A stretch of 11,945 nucleotides of DNA from Methylococcaceae bacterium (GCA_013138855.1 WTBX01000154.1:1-11945), one strand, 5' to 3'; positions 1 to 6,136 are shown, counted from the stretch's first letter. The notes: generated by a model not told the origin, from the sequence alone. A program made the numbers and translations.

Positions 1-461
1 ATTTTGCGCTCTCGCCACTAACATTGCCGCTAAAACTTGACCGTCAGGTGTACCTTGATTTTCAATGCTGCGTTTATATTCGTGCAGACAAACACTGGCG
101 TGTGCGGATTGCGAACTCCCGTTGCAATCATGCCATCAACCGTACCTGAAAGCGTGTAATCACCCACCACACCTGATAACGTCCTCTCTAAAAAATAAGC
201 AATTTTTCTATCATCTATTTTCGCCGCCATAACCACAGGACTGATAAACTTATTCTCTAATTCAAACTCATTCCACGACTTACCGCCCCAACACAAAGGC
301 TGTTGTAAATCCAGTAAAATTTGTTTTTCAAACGCGCTAATCTCTACTTCGGTTTGTTGCCAATCTTTTAATAACGGATAATCATCATCGAAAACTTGCG
401 AGAGTCCAAACGCCTCATCAAGTTTATCTAAATCCCATTCTTTAAAAGTAGCCGTTTTCAT
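1..461 (-). pseudogene. PD-(D/E)XK-like protein gene, frameshifted and cut by the window edge
   Basis: The intact frame starts at ATG 461-459 and runs about 124 codons to ...HTPVF, then shifts into a 19-residue tail unlike the rest and stops at 32-30. A second minus frame is open from about 93 to the window edge and reads CLHEYKRSIENQG followed by PDGQVLAAMLVARAQN. Adding one T to the coding-strand TTT (A run at 90-92) joins the frames as PVF-CLHEYKR. Family knowledge: a D in a VDGMIATG strand followed by E-x-K (EYK) fits the PD-(D/E)XK nuclease-fold core, so the shift removes the E-x-K part. It begins 2 nt after the RelE-like stop codon, with GATGAGG inside the toxin 3' end as a likely ribosome site, so it is probably co-transcribed with the TA pair. 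The function is unknown. A sequencing error in the short homopolymer is the main alternative to a real pseudogene. Confidence 0.72.
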
Positions 462-463
462 CG

Positions 464-736
464 CTAATAAACCTCATCATGTGAGCCGATGTTAATCAAT
501 AAGACTTCATCATCAGCAAGAAACTTAAAAACTAAACGATATTCATGATTAATACTAAAAGCAAACGAGCCTTCCAAATTACCGCTTAAACCATGCGTTT
601 TTAATGACGGGTGAAAAGGTTCTTCGGAAAATAAAGACAAACGTTCTTTAAACCGCTCATCTAATTCAGGATGTTTCTTTCGCCATTTCTTTGCTGCTCG
701 AATAAAGGTTTTACCCCAAATTAACTTAATCATCAT
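464..736 (-). CDS. RelE/YafQ-like type II toxin (mRNA interferase family)
   Basis: This 90-residue basic protein resembles the RelE/StbE/YafQ toxin superfamily. Members cut mRNA, usually in the ribosome, and are neutralised by a co-encoded antitoxin. Visible signals are the N-terminal LIWGKTFIRAAKKW helix, LKTHGLSGNLEGSFAFSI near residues 45-62, the core strand YRLVF (66-70) with a conserved Arg, and the C-terminal INIGSHDEVY, whose H86 and terminal Tyr match the active-site end of YafQ-like toxins. The ORF has two adjacent ATGs (736-734 and 733-731); either is possible, and both overlap the antitoxin stop at 728-726, implying translational coupling. The next gene downstream starts 2 nt after the TAG. 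The length is normal for the family and no key residue is obviously lost, so the toxin looks intact. Whether it is a nuclease or a gyrase-type ParE relative cannot be settled by eye. Confidence 0.88.
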   Translation of the reverse strand: MMIKLIWGKTFIRAAKKWRKKHPELDERFKERLSLFSEEPFHPSLKTHGLSGNLEGSFAFSINHEYRLVFKFLADDEVLLINIGSHDEVY

Positions 737-947
737 CTAAAACTGAAAACAAATCATCAACACTACCTGATTGAGTGTTTCCTTGTTGATAATCCAATTC
801 CGCCTTTTTCACGCTATCTGCCAGTTGATTTCTTTTTAAATCGTGTAACCTGCGATTAATCACATCGACAAGATAAGACTGCTCATCTAAAGATAAAGAC
901 TCAATTGTTTTTAAAGCATTATTAATACCAACAGTTTGATTAATCAT
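726..947 (-). CDS. RelB-like antitoxin, partner of the RelE-like toxin
   Basis: The chosen start is ATG 947-945, giving 73 residues beginning MINQTVGINNALKTIESLS. The frame stays open upstream through TTG 962 and two GTG codons, but GGTGG at 960-956 lies 8 nt before the ATG and is better read as the ribosome site. The sequence resembles small antitoxins paired with RelE/ParE toxins: an amphipathic SLDEQSYLVDVINRRL segment, then a charged helix, and an acidic C-terminus (VDDLFSVLDDD) suited to binding the basic toxin. The stop overlaps the toxin start by 11 nt. No classical ribbon-helix-helix or Phd fold is obvious, so the DNA-binding mode is uncertain, although a perfect palindrome lies upstream at 998-1013. 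The assignment rests mainly on gene order, overlap and composition. Confidence 0.78.
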   Translation of the reverse strand: MINQTVGINNALKTIESLSLDEQSYLVDVINRRLHDLKRNQLADSVKKAELDYQQGNTQSGSVDDLFSVLDDD

Positions 948-990
948 TTTCGACACCACCAACTAAAACCGTACATCAATTAATTTCAAC

Positions 991-1023
991 ATAAGCCTTA
1001 TTATTAATAATAACAACGCTTAT
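991..1023. promoter_or_regulatory. operator-like nested palindrome upstream of the TA genes
   Basis: Positions 998-1013 form a perfect 16-bp palindrome (TTATTATT/AATAATAA). It is flanked by a second inverted pair, ATAAGC at 991-996 and GCTTAT at 1018-1023. It lies 51-66 bp upstream of the antitoxin ATG, where TA antitoxins usually autoregulate. The AT-rich composition raises the chance of coincidence. I could not place convincing -35 and -10 boxes. Confidence 0.4.
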
Positions 1024-1045
1024 AAAATTTAACTATTTATCAAAC

Positions 1046-1156
1046 CTAAAGCTCTCTATCTGTTGCAAAATATAGGCAGGCACTAATATCATTAAAATTC
1101 AACTCAGAAAAATCCTCAATAATTTCAGCAGAACTCATGCCTTCAGCTAACCAAGC
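1046..1156 (-). pseudogene. 3' remnant of a DUF433-family antitoxin gene
   Basis: This stretch reads, on the minus strand, AWLAEGMSSAEIIEDF then SELNFNDISACLYFATDREL and a TAG stop at 1048-1046. It matches the C-terminal half of DUF433 proteins (typical pattern WLAEGMSxEEILxDFPxLxxEDIxAxLxYAxxRE), which are small HTH-type antitoxins paired with PIN-like toxins. The expected N-terminal half is absent. Upstream the frame continues as unrelated CCT and KLRKLLSNK codons that overlap the 3' end of the next gene. No partner toxin is visible. The remnant probably records a deletion or recombination joining it to the neighbouring gene at about 1155-1170. Confidence 0.7.
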
Positions 1157-1166
1157 TGTGCAACAT

Positions 1167-1775
1167 TTATTCGATAATAGTTTTCTTAGCTTCCAAAAAT
1201 AGCCCATTCAAAACATCAAATAAACGCTGTAAATTTTCTACCGCCGAATAAGCCACAACTTCTTGGGTAAAATTCGTTTGATTTAACTTGCCAAATTGCC
1301 AAAATAATCCCGTGGTGACAATTCCATAAATATCTTTATCAACCGTTTCATTAAAACGCTGTATTGCAATCATTTCAGATAATGCTTGCGCCCATCCTTC
1401 GTTAAAGTTTTCCTTTTTTGCCTCAGCAACACAAATAATCGGCTGAGTAAAGGTTGTACCTATATCCGAAACGGGGGCAATTAAAAAATCAGGGATACCA
1501 ACTAAGCCGTCTTTTTCACTCACATCAAGCCGAACATGTGACCATAAAGAAATATTGTGATGCTTGCTAATAATATTTAATATCGGAGAAATAATATTTT
1601 CACAAATCGCATTTTCACTGATATAACTCCGCTTAAGACGTAAATTATCATTGATAAATTCAAATAGCCCAGCGGGAACTTCAATGGAAGATTCTTGAAT
1701 AAAGGAGGTTTCAATTAATTTTATTCTAAAACGAATCGCAACTTCTTCATACGTTTTAAATGTGCCATAGGTCAT
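1167..1775 (-). CDS. orphan HSDR_N-like PD-(D/E)XK nuclease-fold protein
   Basis: This 202-residue protein begins MTYGTFKTYEEVA. It has the layout of proteins related to the N-terminal domain of type I restriction subunit R: a helical N-terminal part with SENAICENIISPIL near residues 54-67, then a nuclease-like core with GIPDFLIAP (Asp in PDF near residue 95), ICVAEAKKENF (E-x-K near residue 119) and a following WAQALSEMIAIQ helix. That matches the D...E-x-K pattern of the PD-(D/E)XK superfamily. No helicase motor, methyltransferase or specificity subunit is nearby, so it is not a working type I restriction system. Many such single-domain proteins are uncharacterised and the function is unknown. 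The start ATG 1775-1773 has only a weak AGG-containing leader. The 3' end abuts the DUF433 remnant. It lies on the same strand as the TA genes but about 220 nt upstream, so it is probably a separate transcript. Confidence 0.65.
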   Translation of the reverse strand: MTYGTFKTYEEVAIRFRIKLIETSFIQESSIEVPAGLFEFINDNLRLKRSYISENAICENIISPILNIISKHHNISLWSHVRLDVSEKDGLVGIPDFLIAPVSDIGTTFTQPIICVAEAKKENFNEGWAQALSEMIAIQRFNETVDKDIYGIVTTGLFWQFGKLNQTNFTQEVVAYSAVENLQRLFDVLNGLFLEAKKTIIE

Positions 1776-1798
1776 AGTATATTTAACCTAAAAATTAG

Positions 1799-1815
1799 GG
1801 AACGCATCGCGTACC
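1799..1815. repeat. short hairpin repeat
   Basis: GGAACGC, loop ATC, GCGTACC: an imperfect 7-bp stem with one mismatch, just upstream of the HSDR_N-like gene. It resembles the dispersed GGTACGC...GCGTACC repeats seen in many AT-rich genomes. No function is inferred. Confidence 0.35.
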
Positions 1816-1895
1816 TTACAGAAATTACAAATCAAATAGCTAATAAAAACAAAATACCAAAAATTCAATTTTTATTAGAGACTCTTTTTATACGC

Positions 1896-1930
1896 AAAAG
1901 ACCCCCAAGGTTTTAAAAACCTCGGAGGTC
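1896..1930 (-). terminator. intrinsic terminator after dnaK
   Basis: On the minus strand GACCTCCGAGGTTTT pairs with AAAACCTTGGGGGTC across a one-base centre; the only departures from Watson-Crick pairing are two adjustable positions near the base. TTTT follows at 1899-1896. It lies about 55 nt past the dnaK stop and shows that the operon ends here, before any dnaJ. Confidence 0.75.
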
Positions 1931-1984
1931 TAAGAATAAACAAACTTTTTTCTTAACCCCGAAAGATTAAAAAACCATCAAAGC

Positions 1985-3904
1985 TTATTTTTTATCGTCA
2001 TCCTGAACTTCTTCAAACTCAGCATCAACAACACCGTCGTCTGCGTCAGCCGATGCGCCTGCATCCGCGCCAGCTTCACCTGCCGCCGCTTGTTCTGCAT
2101 AAGCTTTTTCAGCTAATTTGCCAGATAACTCAGTTAAAGCCGTTGTTTTAGCTTCAATCGCTTCTTTATCTTCGCCTTTAAGAGCTTCTTTTAACTCGCC
2201 AATTGCGGCATCAATAGAGGCTTTCTCAGCGTCGTCAACTTTATCGCCTAAATCTTCAACTGATTTTTCAGTCGCGTTAATCATGCCTTCCGCACTGTTA
2301 CGCGCTGTGACTAATTCAGTGACTTTACGATCTTCATCCGCATGGGCTTCTGCATCTTTTACCATGCGATCGACTTCTTCATCCGATAAACCGCTAGACG
2401 CTTTAATGATGATAGATTGCTCTTTGCCAGTCGCTTTGTCTTTTGCTGATACGTTTAAGATACCGTTCGCATCAATGTCAAATGCCACTTCAATTTGTGG
2501 GACACCGCGACGCGCTGGCGGGATGTCTTGTAAATCAAAACGACCTAATGATTTATTACCAGAAGCTACTTCACGCTCACCTTGCAAAACGTGAACCGTT
2601 ACCGCAGTTTGGTTATCTTCCGCAGTTGAAAATGTTTGTGATGCGTTAGTCGGAATCGTAGTGTTTTTCTCGATTAACTTAGTCATTACGCCGCCCATAG
2701 TCTCAATACCTAGAGATAATGGAGTCACGTCTAATAACAATACGTCTTTAACATCGCCGCCTAAAACGCCCGCTTGAACTGCTGCACCTAAGGCAACCGC
2801 TTCGTCAGGGTTTACGTCTTTGCGTGGCTCTTTGCCGAAGAAATCTTTTACTAACTCTTGAACTTTAGGCATACGCGTTTGACCGCCGACTAAAATCACA
2901 TTGTTAATTTCAGACGCTGATAAGCCAGCATCTTTTAACGCCATTTCACATGGTGCTTTAGTGCGTTGAATTAATTCAGCAACTAATGATTCTAATTTAG
3001 CGCGAGTTAATTTGACGTTTAAATGTTTAGGCCCTGTGGCATCAGCAGTCACATACGGTAAGTTGATGTCTGTTTGCTCAGTCGAAGATAATTCGATTTT
3101 CGCTTTTTCTGCTGCTTCTTTTAAGCGTTGTAAAGCTAATGGGTCATTGTGTAAATCAATGCCGTTTTCTTTTTTGAATTCGTCTGCTAAGAAGTCGATG
3201 ATGCGTAAATCAAAATCTTCACCGCCTAAGAATGTATCACCGTTAGTGGCTAATACTTCGAACTGATGTTCGCCTTCGATTTCTGCAATTTCAATGATAG
3301 AGACATCAAATGTACCGCCACCTAAATCATAAACCGCAATAGTGGTATCACCTTTATTATCCATACCAAACGCTAATGCTGCGGCAGTCGGCTCATTGAT
3401 AATACGTTTTACTTCTAAACCTGCGATTCGACCCGCATCTTTAGTGGCTTGACGTTGTGAGTCATTAAAATAAGCAGGAACGGTGATAACCGCTTCTGTG
3501 ACTTCTTCACCTAAAAACGCTTCCGCATCTTTTTTCAATTTCATCAATACACGAGATGAAACTTCAGGTGCAGCCATTTTATGACCATGACATTCAACCC
3601 ATGCATCACCATTTTCTGCTTCAATGATGTTATAAGGCACCATTTTGATGTCTTTTTGGACTTCTTTATCTTTAAAACGACGACCAATTAAACGCTTAAT
3701 AGCAAATAAGGTGTTTTCAGGGTTGGTTACCGCTTGGCGTTTAGCCGATTGACCGACTAATACTTCATCATCTGCTGAAAAAGCGATAATAGATGGCGTA
3801 GTACGCGCCCCTTCACTATTTTCGATAACGCGAGCTTTACCGTTTTCTAAAACTGCGACACAGGAATTCGTTGTTCCTAAGTCAATACCAATTATTTTAG
3901 CCAT
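1985..3904 (-). CDS. dnaK: chaperone DnaK (Hsp70)
   Basis: This is a full-length 639-residue cytosolic Hsp70 that binds unfolded peptides in an ATP-driven cycle with DnaJ and GrpE. The nucleotide-binding domain has IGIDLGTTNS at residues 5-14, the catalytic Lys70 in FAIKRLIG, AVITVPAYFNDSQRQATKDA around 138-157, NEPTAAALAFG (170-180), the second phosphate loop VYDLGGGTFD (191-200) and the adenosine motif VGGQTRMP (339-346). The linker DVLLLDVTP is at 387-395, then the substrate-binding domain (LSLGIETMGG), the helical lid, an Ala/Gly/Asp-rich tail and the bacterial terminus VDAEFEEVQDDDKK. The start at 3904 is preceded by TGGAGA with a 6-nt gap. It is last in hrcA-grpE-dnaK, 100 nt after grpE and followed by a terminator. 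No key residue is missing, so it is expected to be active and heat-induced with the operon. Confidence 0.99.
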   Translation of the reverse strand: MAKIIGIDLGTTNSCVAVLENGKARVIENSEGARTTPSIIAFSADDEVLVGQSAKRQAVTNPENTLFAIKRLIGRRFKDKEVQKDIKMVPYNIIEAENGDAWVECHGHKMAAPEVSSRVLMKLKKDAEAFLGEEVTEAVITVPAYFNDSQRQATKDAGRIAGLEVKRIINEPTAAALAFGMDNKGDTTIAVYDLGGGTFDVSIIEIAEIEGEHQFEVLATNGDTFLGGEDFDLRIIDFLADEFKKENGIDLHNDPLALQRLKEAAEKAKIELSSTEQTDINLPYVTADATGPKHLNVKLTRAKLESLVAELIQRTKAPCEMALKDAGLSASEINNVILVGGQTRMPKVQELVKDFFGKEPRKDVNPDEAVALGAAVQAGVLGGDVKDVLLLDVTPLSLGIETMGGVMTKLIEKNTTIPTNASQTFSTAEDNQTAVTVHVLQGEREVASGNKSLGRFDLQDIPPARRGVPQIEVAFDIDANGILNVSAKDKATGKEQSIIIKASSGLSDEEVDRMVKDAEAHADEDRKVTELVTARNSAEGMINATEKSVEDLGDKVDDAEKASIDAAIGELKEALKGEDKEAIEAKTTALTELSGKLAEKAYAEQAAAGEAGADAGASADADDGVVDAEFEEVQDDDKK

Positions 3905-3964
3905 TGATTTCTCCAGACTGTTTGATTCAATATTATAAAAAGTTGTTGTTAGCTATATGGGGTT

Positions 3965-3994
3965 GCTTGATTTGATTTCAAGCATAAAAGCTTG
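3965..3994 (-). promoter_or_regulatory. two mutually exclusive hairpins in the grpE-dnaK gap
   Basis: Reading toward dnaK, CAAGC (3994-3990), GCTTGA (3983-3978) and TCAAGC (3970-3965) share the middle block, so either CAAGC/GCTTG or GCTTGA/TCAAGC can form, not both. This could tune mRNA processing or dnaK translation, or simply be a decayed repeat. On the plus strand the first hairpin is followed by six T residues (3995-4000), a terminator-like shape pointing into the 3' end of grpE. Confidence 0.3.
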
Positions 3995-4004
3995 TTTTTT
4001 ATGG

Positions 4005-4604
4005 TTACTCTGCGGCTTTTGCCACCACAACCATCGCTGGGCGAATCAAACGACCATTTAAGCTATAGCCTTTTTGAAAGGTGTTTAATACCGTGTTTGG
4101 TTCAGCGTCTTCAGAAGGCTGCATGGCCATTGCTTGATGCAGTTCTGGGTTAAAGGCTTCACCCGTTGGGTCAATTTTTTCAATATTGAATTTTGTGAAC
4201 GCGGCTTCAAATTGCTTTAAAGTCAATTCTGAACCTTCACGAAATTTTTTCACTTCTTCGCTATCACCTGTTATTGCTTGCAAGCCTAATTCTAAGCTAT
4301 CAATGACAGTTACCATTTCTTTAGAAAAACCATCTAAGGCAAATTTATGTGCGTTTTCTAAATCTTTTGAGGTTCTGCGTTTTAGGTTTTCCATGTCCGC
4401 TTGCACACGCAAGGCTTTATCTAAATTTTCAGCGGCTTTTTGCTCTGCTGCTGTTAATTGCTTTTGCAGTTCTTCGATAGAAACTTCTTCTATTTGTGCT
4501 TCGGCTTCAACCGTTTCTTCTTCTGTATTTTCGTCCACCGTTGGTTCTTGGTTTTCAAGGTCTACTTCAACTTCGTTTTCAGGGGATTCCTGTTCACTAC
4601 TCAT
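4005..4604 (-). CDS. grpE: GrpE, nucleotide exchange factor of DnaK
   Basis: This 199-residue protein opens ADP-bound DnaK so that ATP can rebind and also acts as a thermosensor of the chaperone cycle. It has a long acidic low-complexity N-terminus (Glu-rich to about residue 40), a coiled coil of heptad-like residues from about 40 to 105 including VQADMENLKRRTSKDLENA, then the four-helix segment, and the C-terminal beta domain with GEAFNPELHQAM and FQKGYSLNGRLIRPAMVVVAK, the most conserved GrpE signature. The acidic N-terminal extension lies within the family range. The ATG at 4604 follows a GGAG about 10 nt upstream. It lies 100 nt before dnaK and 311 nt after hrcA; that gap contains repeats and no second CIRCE-like site that I could find. 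It is probably transcribed from the hrcA promoter, perhaps also from an internal promoter. Confidence 0.98.
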   Translation of the reverse strand: MSSEQESPENEVEVDLENQEPTVDENTEEETVEAEAQIEEVSIEELQKQLTAAEQKAAENLDKALRVQADMENLKRRTSKDLENAHKFALDGFSKEMVTVIDSLELGLQAITGDSEEVKKFREGSELTLKQFEAAFTKFNIEKIDPTGEAFNPELHQAMAMQPSEDAEPNTVLNTFQKGYSLNGRLIRPAMVVVAKAAE

Positions 4605-4679
4605 CGTTTTACTGCTCCAAAATGTATATATAGGTATAAGAATGATAACGCTGCTGCGTTAATAAAAATCTGTAGTAAC

Positions 4680-4705
4680 GGAGACGCGACTTTAGTCGCG
4701 CCTGA
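4680..4705 (+). repeat. dispersed palindromic repeat, copy 1 (GCGACT family)
   Basis: The core CGCGACTTTAGTCGCG (4685-4700) sits in a GGAGmCGCGAC...GTCGCGC context, preceded by GGAG and followed by CCTGAGA. The same unit recurs at 4852-4878 (inverted) and 9724-9752, so it is a dispersed repeat family rather than a local hairpin. Confidence 0.8.
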
Positions 4706-4730
4706 GAGCTGAATATATCAATTAACTTTC

Positions 4731-4762
4731 CTCGTTCCAACGCTCCGCATTGGAATGCATAC
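4731..4762 (+). repeat. dispersed CTCGTTCC...GGAATGC palindromic repeat
   Basis: The arms CGTTCCAACGC and GCATTGGAATG can pair using wobbles, and the unit ends in GCATAC. The same framework, CTCGTTCC followed by GGAATGC or GGAACGCATAC, is found at 11327-11355 and 11433-11461. Families of this form are widespread in gammaproteobacterial intergenic DNA (general knowledge). Confidence 0.7.
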
Positions 4763-4810
4763 AAGCATTGAAAGTACAAAATTGAGGCTACATTCAAGGC
4801 TTGGTATGAA

Positions 4811-4831
4811 TTCCCACTTGAAAAGTGGGAA
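4811..4831. repeat. perfect hairpin in the hrcA-grpE gap
   Basis: TTCCCACTT, loop GAA, AAGTGGGAA: a 9-bp perfect stem. It resembles known GTTCCCACTT...AAGTGGGAAC dispersed repeats. It has no T run, so it is not a typical terminator. Confidence 0.6.
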
Positions 4832-4851
4832 CTAGAATAAGTAGATTTTAA

Positions 4852-4878
4852 TCGTGCGCGACTAAAAGTCGCGGCTCC
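4852..4878 (-). repeat. dispersed palindromic repeat, copy 2 (GCGACT family)
   Basis: On the minus strand it reads GGAGCCGCGACTTTT then AGTCGCGCACGA, with the core palindrome at 4857-4873. It is essentially identical to the plus-strand copy at 9724-9752, so the two lie in opposite orientation about 4.9 kb apart. Confidence 0.85.
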
Positions 4879-4915
4879 AAACTAGTCGTTACAAGTTGCG
4901 CTTTAAGATGAGGGT

Positions 4916-5962
4916 CTATGACTTAGAATTCAAGGCTGCACCTAATAATTTTGCGGTCACATCGACATAGGGGATAATTTTTTCATAAGCCATGCGCGTA
5001 GGCCCAATCACGCCTAACACGCCAACAACTTCATCATTGACTGAATAAGGTGACGTGACTAAACTGCATTGTTCAAAGGCACTATAGCCTGATTCTTCAC
5101 CAATAAAAATTTGTACCCCATCGGCTTCTAAACATTGGTCAAGCAAGTGAATTACACCGCGTTTTTGGCTGAAAGCATCGAAGAGTTGTTTCAATCTATC
5201 CATATCAGATAACTCAGAAAAGCCCATTAAATTGGTTTCTCCACTCAATACATAATCATCGTTTTCAGACGAACTATTAAAAGCAAGCTGCGCCATACTA
5301 ATCGCATCTAACATTTGTTGATTAAGTTGCTGTTGCGCTTGTTCCATTTCATTGAGAACCGCTTGGCGCACGGAGGCTAGGCTTTTACCTGAATAAATAG
5401 AATTAAGATAGTTCGCGGCGTGCTGTAATTCGGAAAGGGAAAATTCTTTAGAAGGCTGGATAATTTTATTATGCACTTCCTGTTCCGCCGTCACAAAAAT
5501 CACTAACACGCGATTATTAGATAAAGGCAGAAATTCAATATGACGCAGATTAACCGATTCGCGTTTTGGCAGAGTAACTACCCCCGCCATTTGTGAAACA
5601 TCAGATAATAGTTTAGACGCTGTGCCTAGAATATCATCGGATTCATTAAGCGGATTAATCAGCCGTTGCGTCAGATTTTCCAGCTCTTTATTCTGCAAAC
5701 GTTTAACGGTTAATAAGCTATCCACAAATAAGCGATAACCCGACACCGTAGGCACACGCCCTGCGGAAGTATGCGGTGAACTTATCAGCCCTAAATCTTC
5801 TAAATCCGCCATCACATTACGAATAGTAGCTGGGCTTAATTGTAAATCAGAATCCTTAGATAACGCCCTCGAACCGACAGGCTGTCCATCATTAATATAG
5901 CGTTCGACTAATGTTTTTAATAACTGTAATGATCTATCGTTTAACTGTTGATGATTTCCCAC
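4916..5962 (-). CDS. hrcA: heat-inducible transcription repressor HrcA
   Basis: This 348-residue repressor binds the CIRCE operator and, in the family model, depends on chaperonin for activity so that folding stress relieves repression. The N-terminal winged helix shows LVERYINDGQPVGSRALSK (18-36), the recognition region SPATIRNVMADLEDLGL (43-59) and the wing TSAGRVPTVSGYRLFVD (65-81). The middle is a GAF-like domain with an inserted dimerisation segment, and the C-terminus has VVGVLGVIGPTRMAYEKIIP. The length is normal for HrcA. The start is GTG 5962-5960; AGAGG at 5972-5968 lies 5 nt upstream, and an overlapping ATG at 5964 is out of frame. It heads the hrcA-grpE-dnaK cluster, with a CIRCE-like site 22 nt upstream, so it probably represses its own operon. 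No damage is seen. Confidence 0.98.
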   Translation of the reverse strand: MGNHQQLNDRSLQLLKTLVERYINDGQPVGSRALSKDSDLQLSPATIRNVMADLEDLGLISSPHTSAGRVPTVSGYRLFVDSLLTVKRLQNKELENLTQRLINPLNESDDILGTASKLLSDVSQMAGVVTLPKRESVNLRHIEFLPLSNNRVLVIFVTAEQEVHNKIIQPSKEFSLSELQHAANYLNSIYSGKSLASVRQAVLNEMEQAQQQLNQQMLDAISMAQLAFNSSSENDDYVLSGETNLMGFSELSDMDRLKQLFDAFSQKRGVIHLLDQCLEADGVQIFIGEESGYSAFEQCSLVTSPYSVNDEVVGVLGVIGPTRMAYEKIIPYVDVTAKLLGAALNSKS

Positions 5963-5983
5963 ATTGACCTCTAAGGATGATTT

Positions 5984-6009
5984 TTAGCCTTCGAATAAAA
6001 GAGTGCTAA
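5984..6009 (-). promoter_or_regulatory. CIRCE-like operator for HrcA
   Basis: Minus strand: a perfect TTAGCACTC half (6009-6001), an 8-nt spacer, then GAAGGCTAA (5992-5984). The consensus is TTAGCACTC-N9-GAGTGCTAA, so one half is perfect, the other keeps 7 of 9 positions including the outer GCTAA, and the spacer is one base short. It lies just after the -10 box and overlaps the expected transcription start, a classic repressor position. Confidence 0.85.
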
Positions 6010-6016
6010 TGGCGCA

Positions 6017-6045
6017 AAAATAGCAGCTTGGATGTTAAGTGTCAA
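6017..6045 (-). promoter_or_regulatory. sigma-70-type promoter of hrcA-grpE-dnaK
   Basis: Perfect TTGACA -35 (6045-6040), 17-nt spacer, TATTTT -10 (6022-6017; 4 of 6 matches to TATAAT). The predicted start falls at about 6010, at the edge of the CIRCE-like site. No sigma-32 consensus is evident, suggesting repressor-based rather than RpoH-based control. Confidence 0.8.
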
Positions 6046-6136
6046 TCTGGAAAATTTATCAAACAAAGTTATATTAATTGATAAAAATAAAATTAAATCG
6101 CAGTGACTTTTTAGCATTATTAATTATTTGCGCAAA

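Larger units (their letters stand above)
4605..4915. other. hrcA-grpE spacer filled with repeats
   Basis: This 311-nt gap holds no credible gene. In order it contains the grpE leader with a small AACGC/GCGTT hairpin (4647-4660), a CGCGAC palindrome (4685-4700), a GTTCC/GGAATGC repeat (4731-4762), a perfect 9-bp-stem hairpin (4811-4831) and a second CGCGAC palindrome in reverse orientation (4857-4873). I found no convincing sigma-32 promoter (CTTGAA spaced from CCCAT) and no CIRCE half-site. Confidence 0.7.

Noticed and set aside
948..962. Longer antitoxin start at TTG 962
   Set aside because: It would place the GGTGG ribosome-like site inside the coding region; the ATG at 947 fits better.
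2118..3266. Plus-strand ORFs opposite dnaK
   Set aside because: They are shadows caused by dnaK codon use; serine-rich composition and no ribosome site.
4605..4720. Separate heat-shock (sigma-32) promoter in front of grpE
   Set aside because: I found no CTTGAA box with a properly spaced CCCAT-type box; AT-rich TATA-like stretches alone are not enough.
4609..4797. 62-codon minus-strand ORF between hrcA and grpE
   Set aside because: Most of it is the translation of the dispersed repeats, and it lacks a credible start site.
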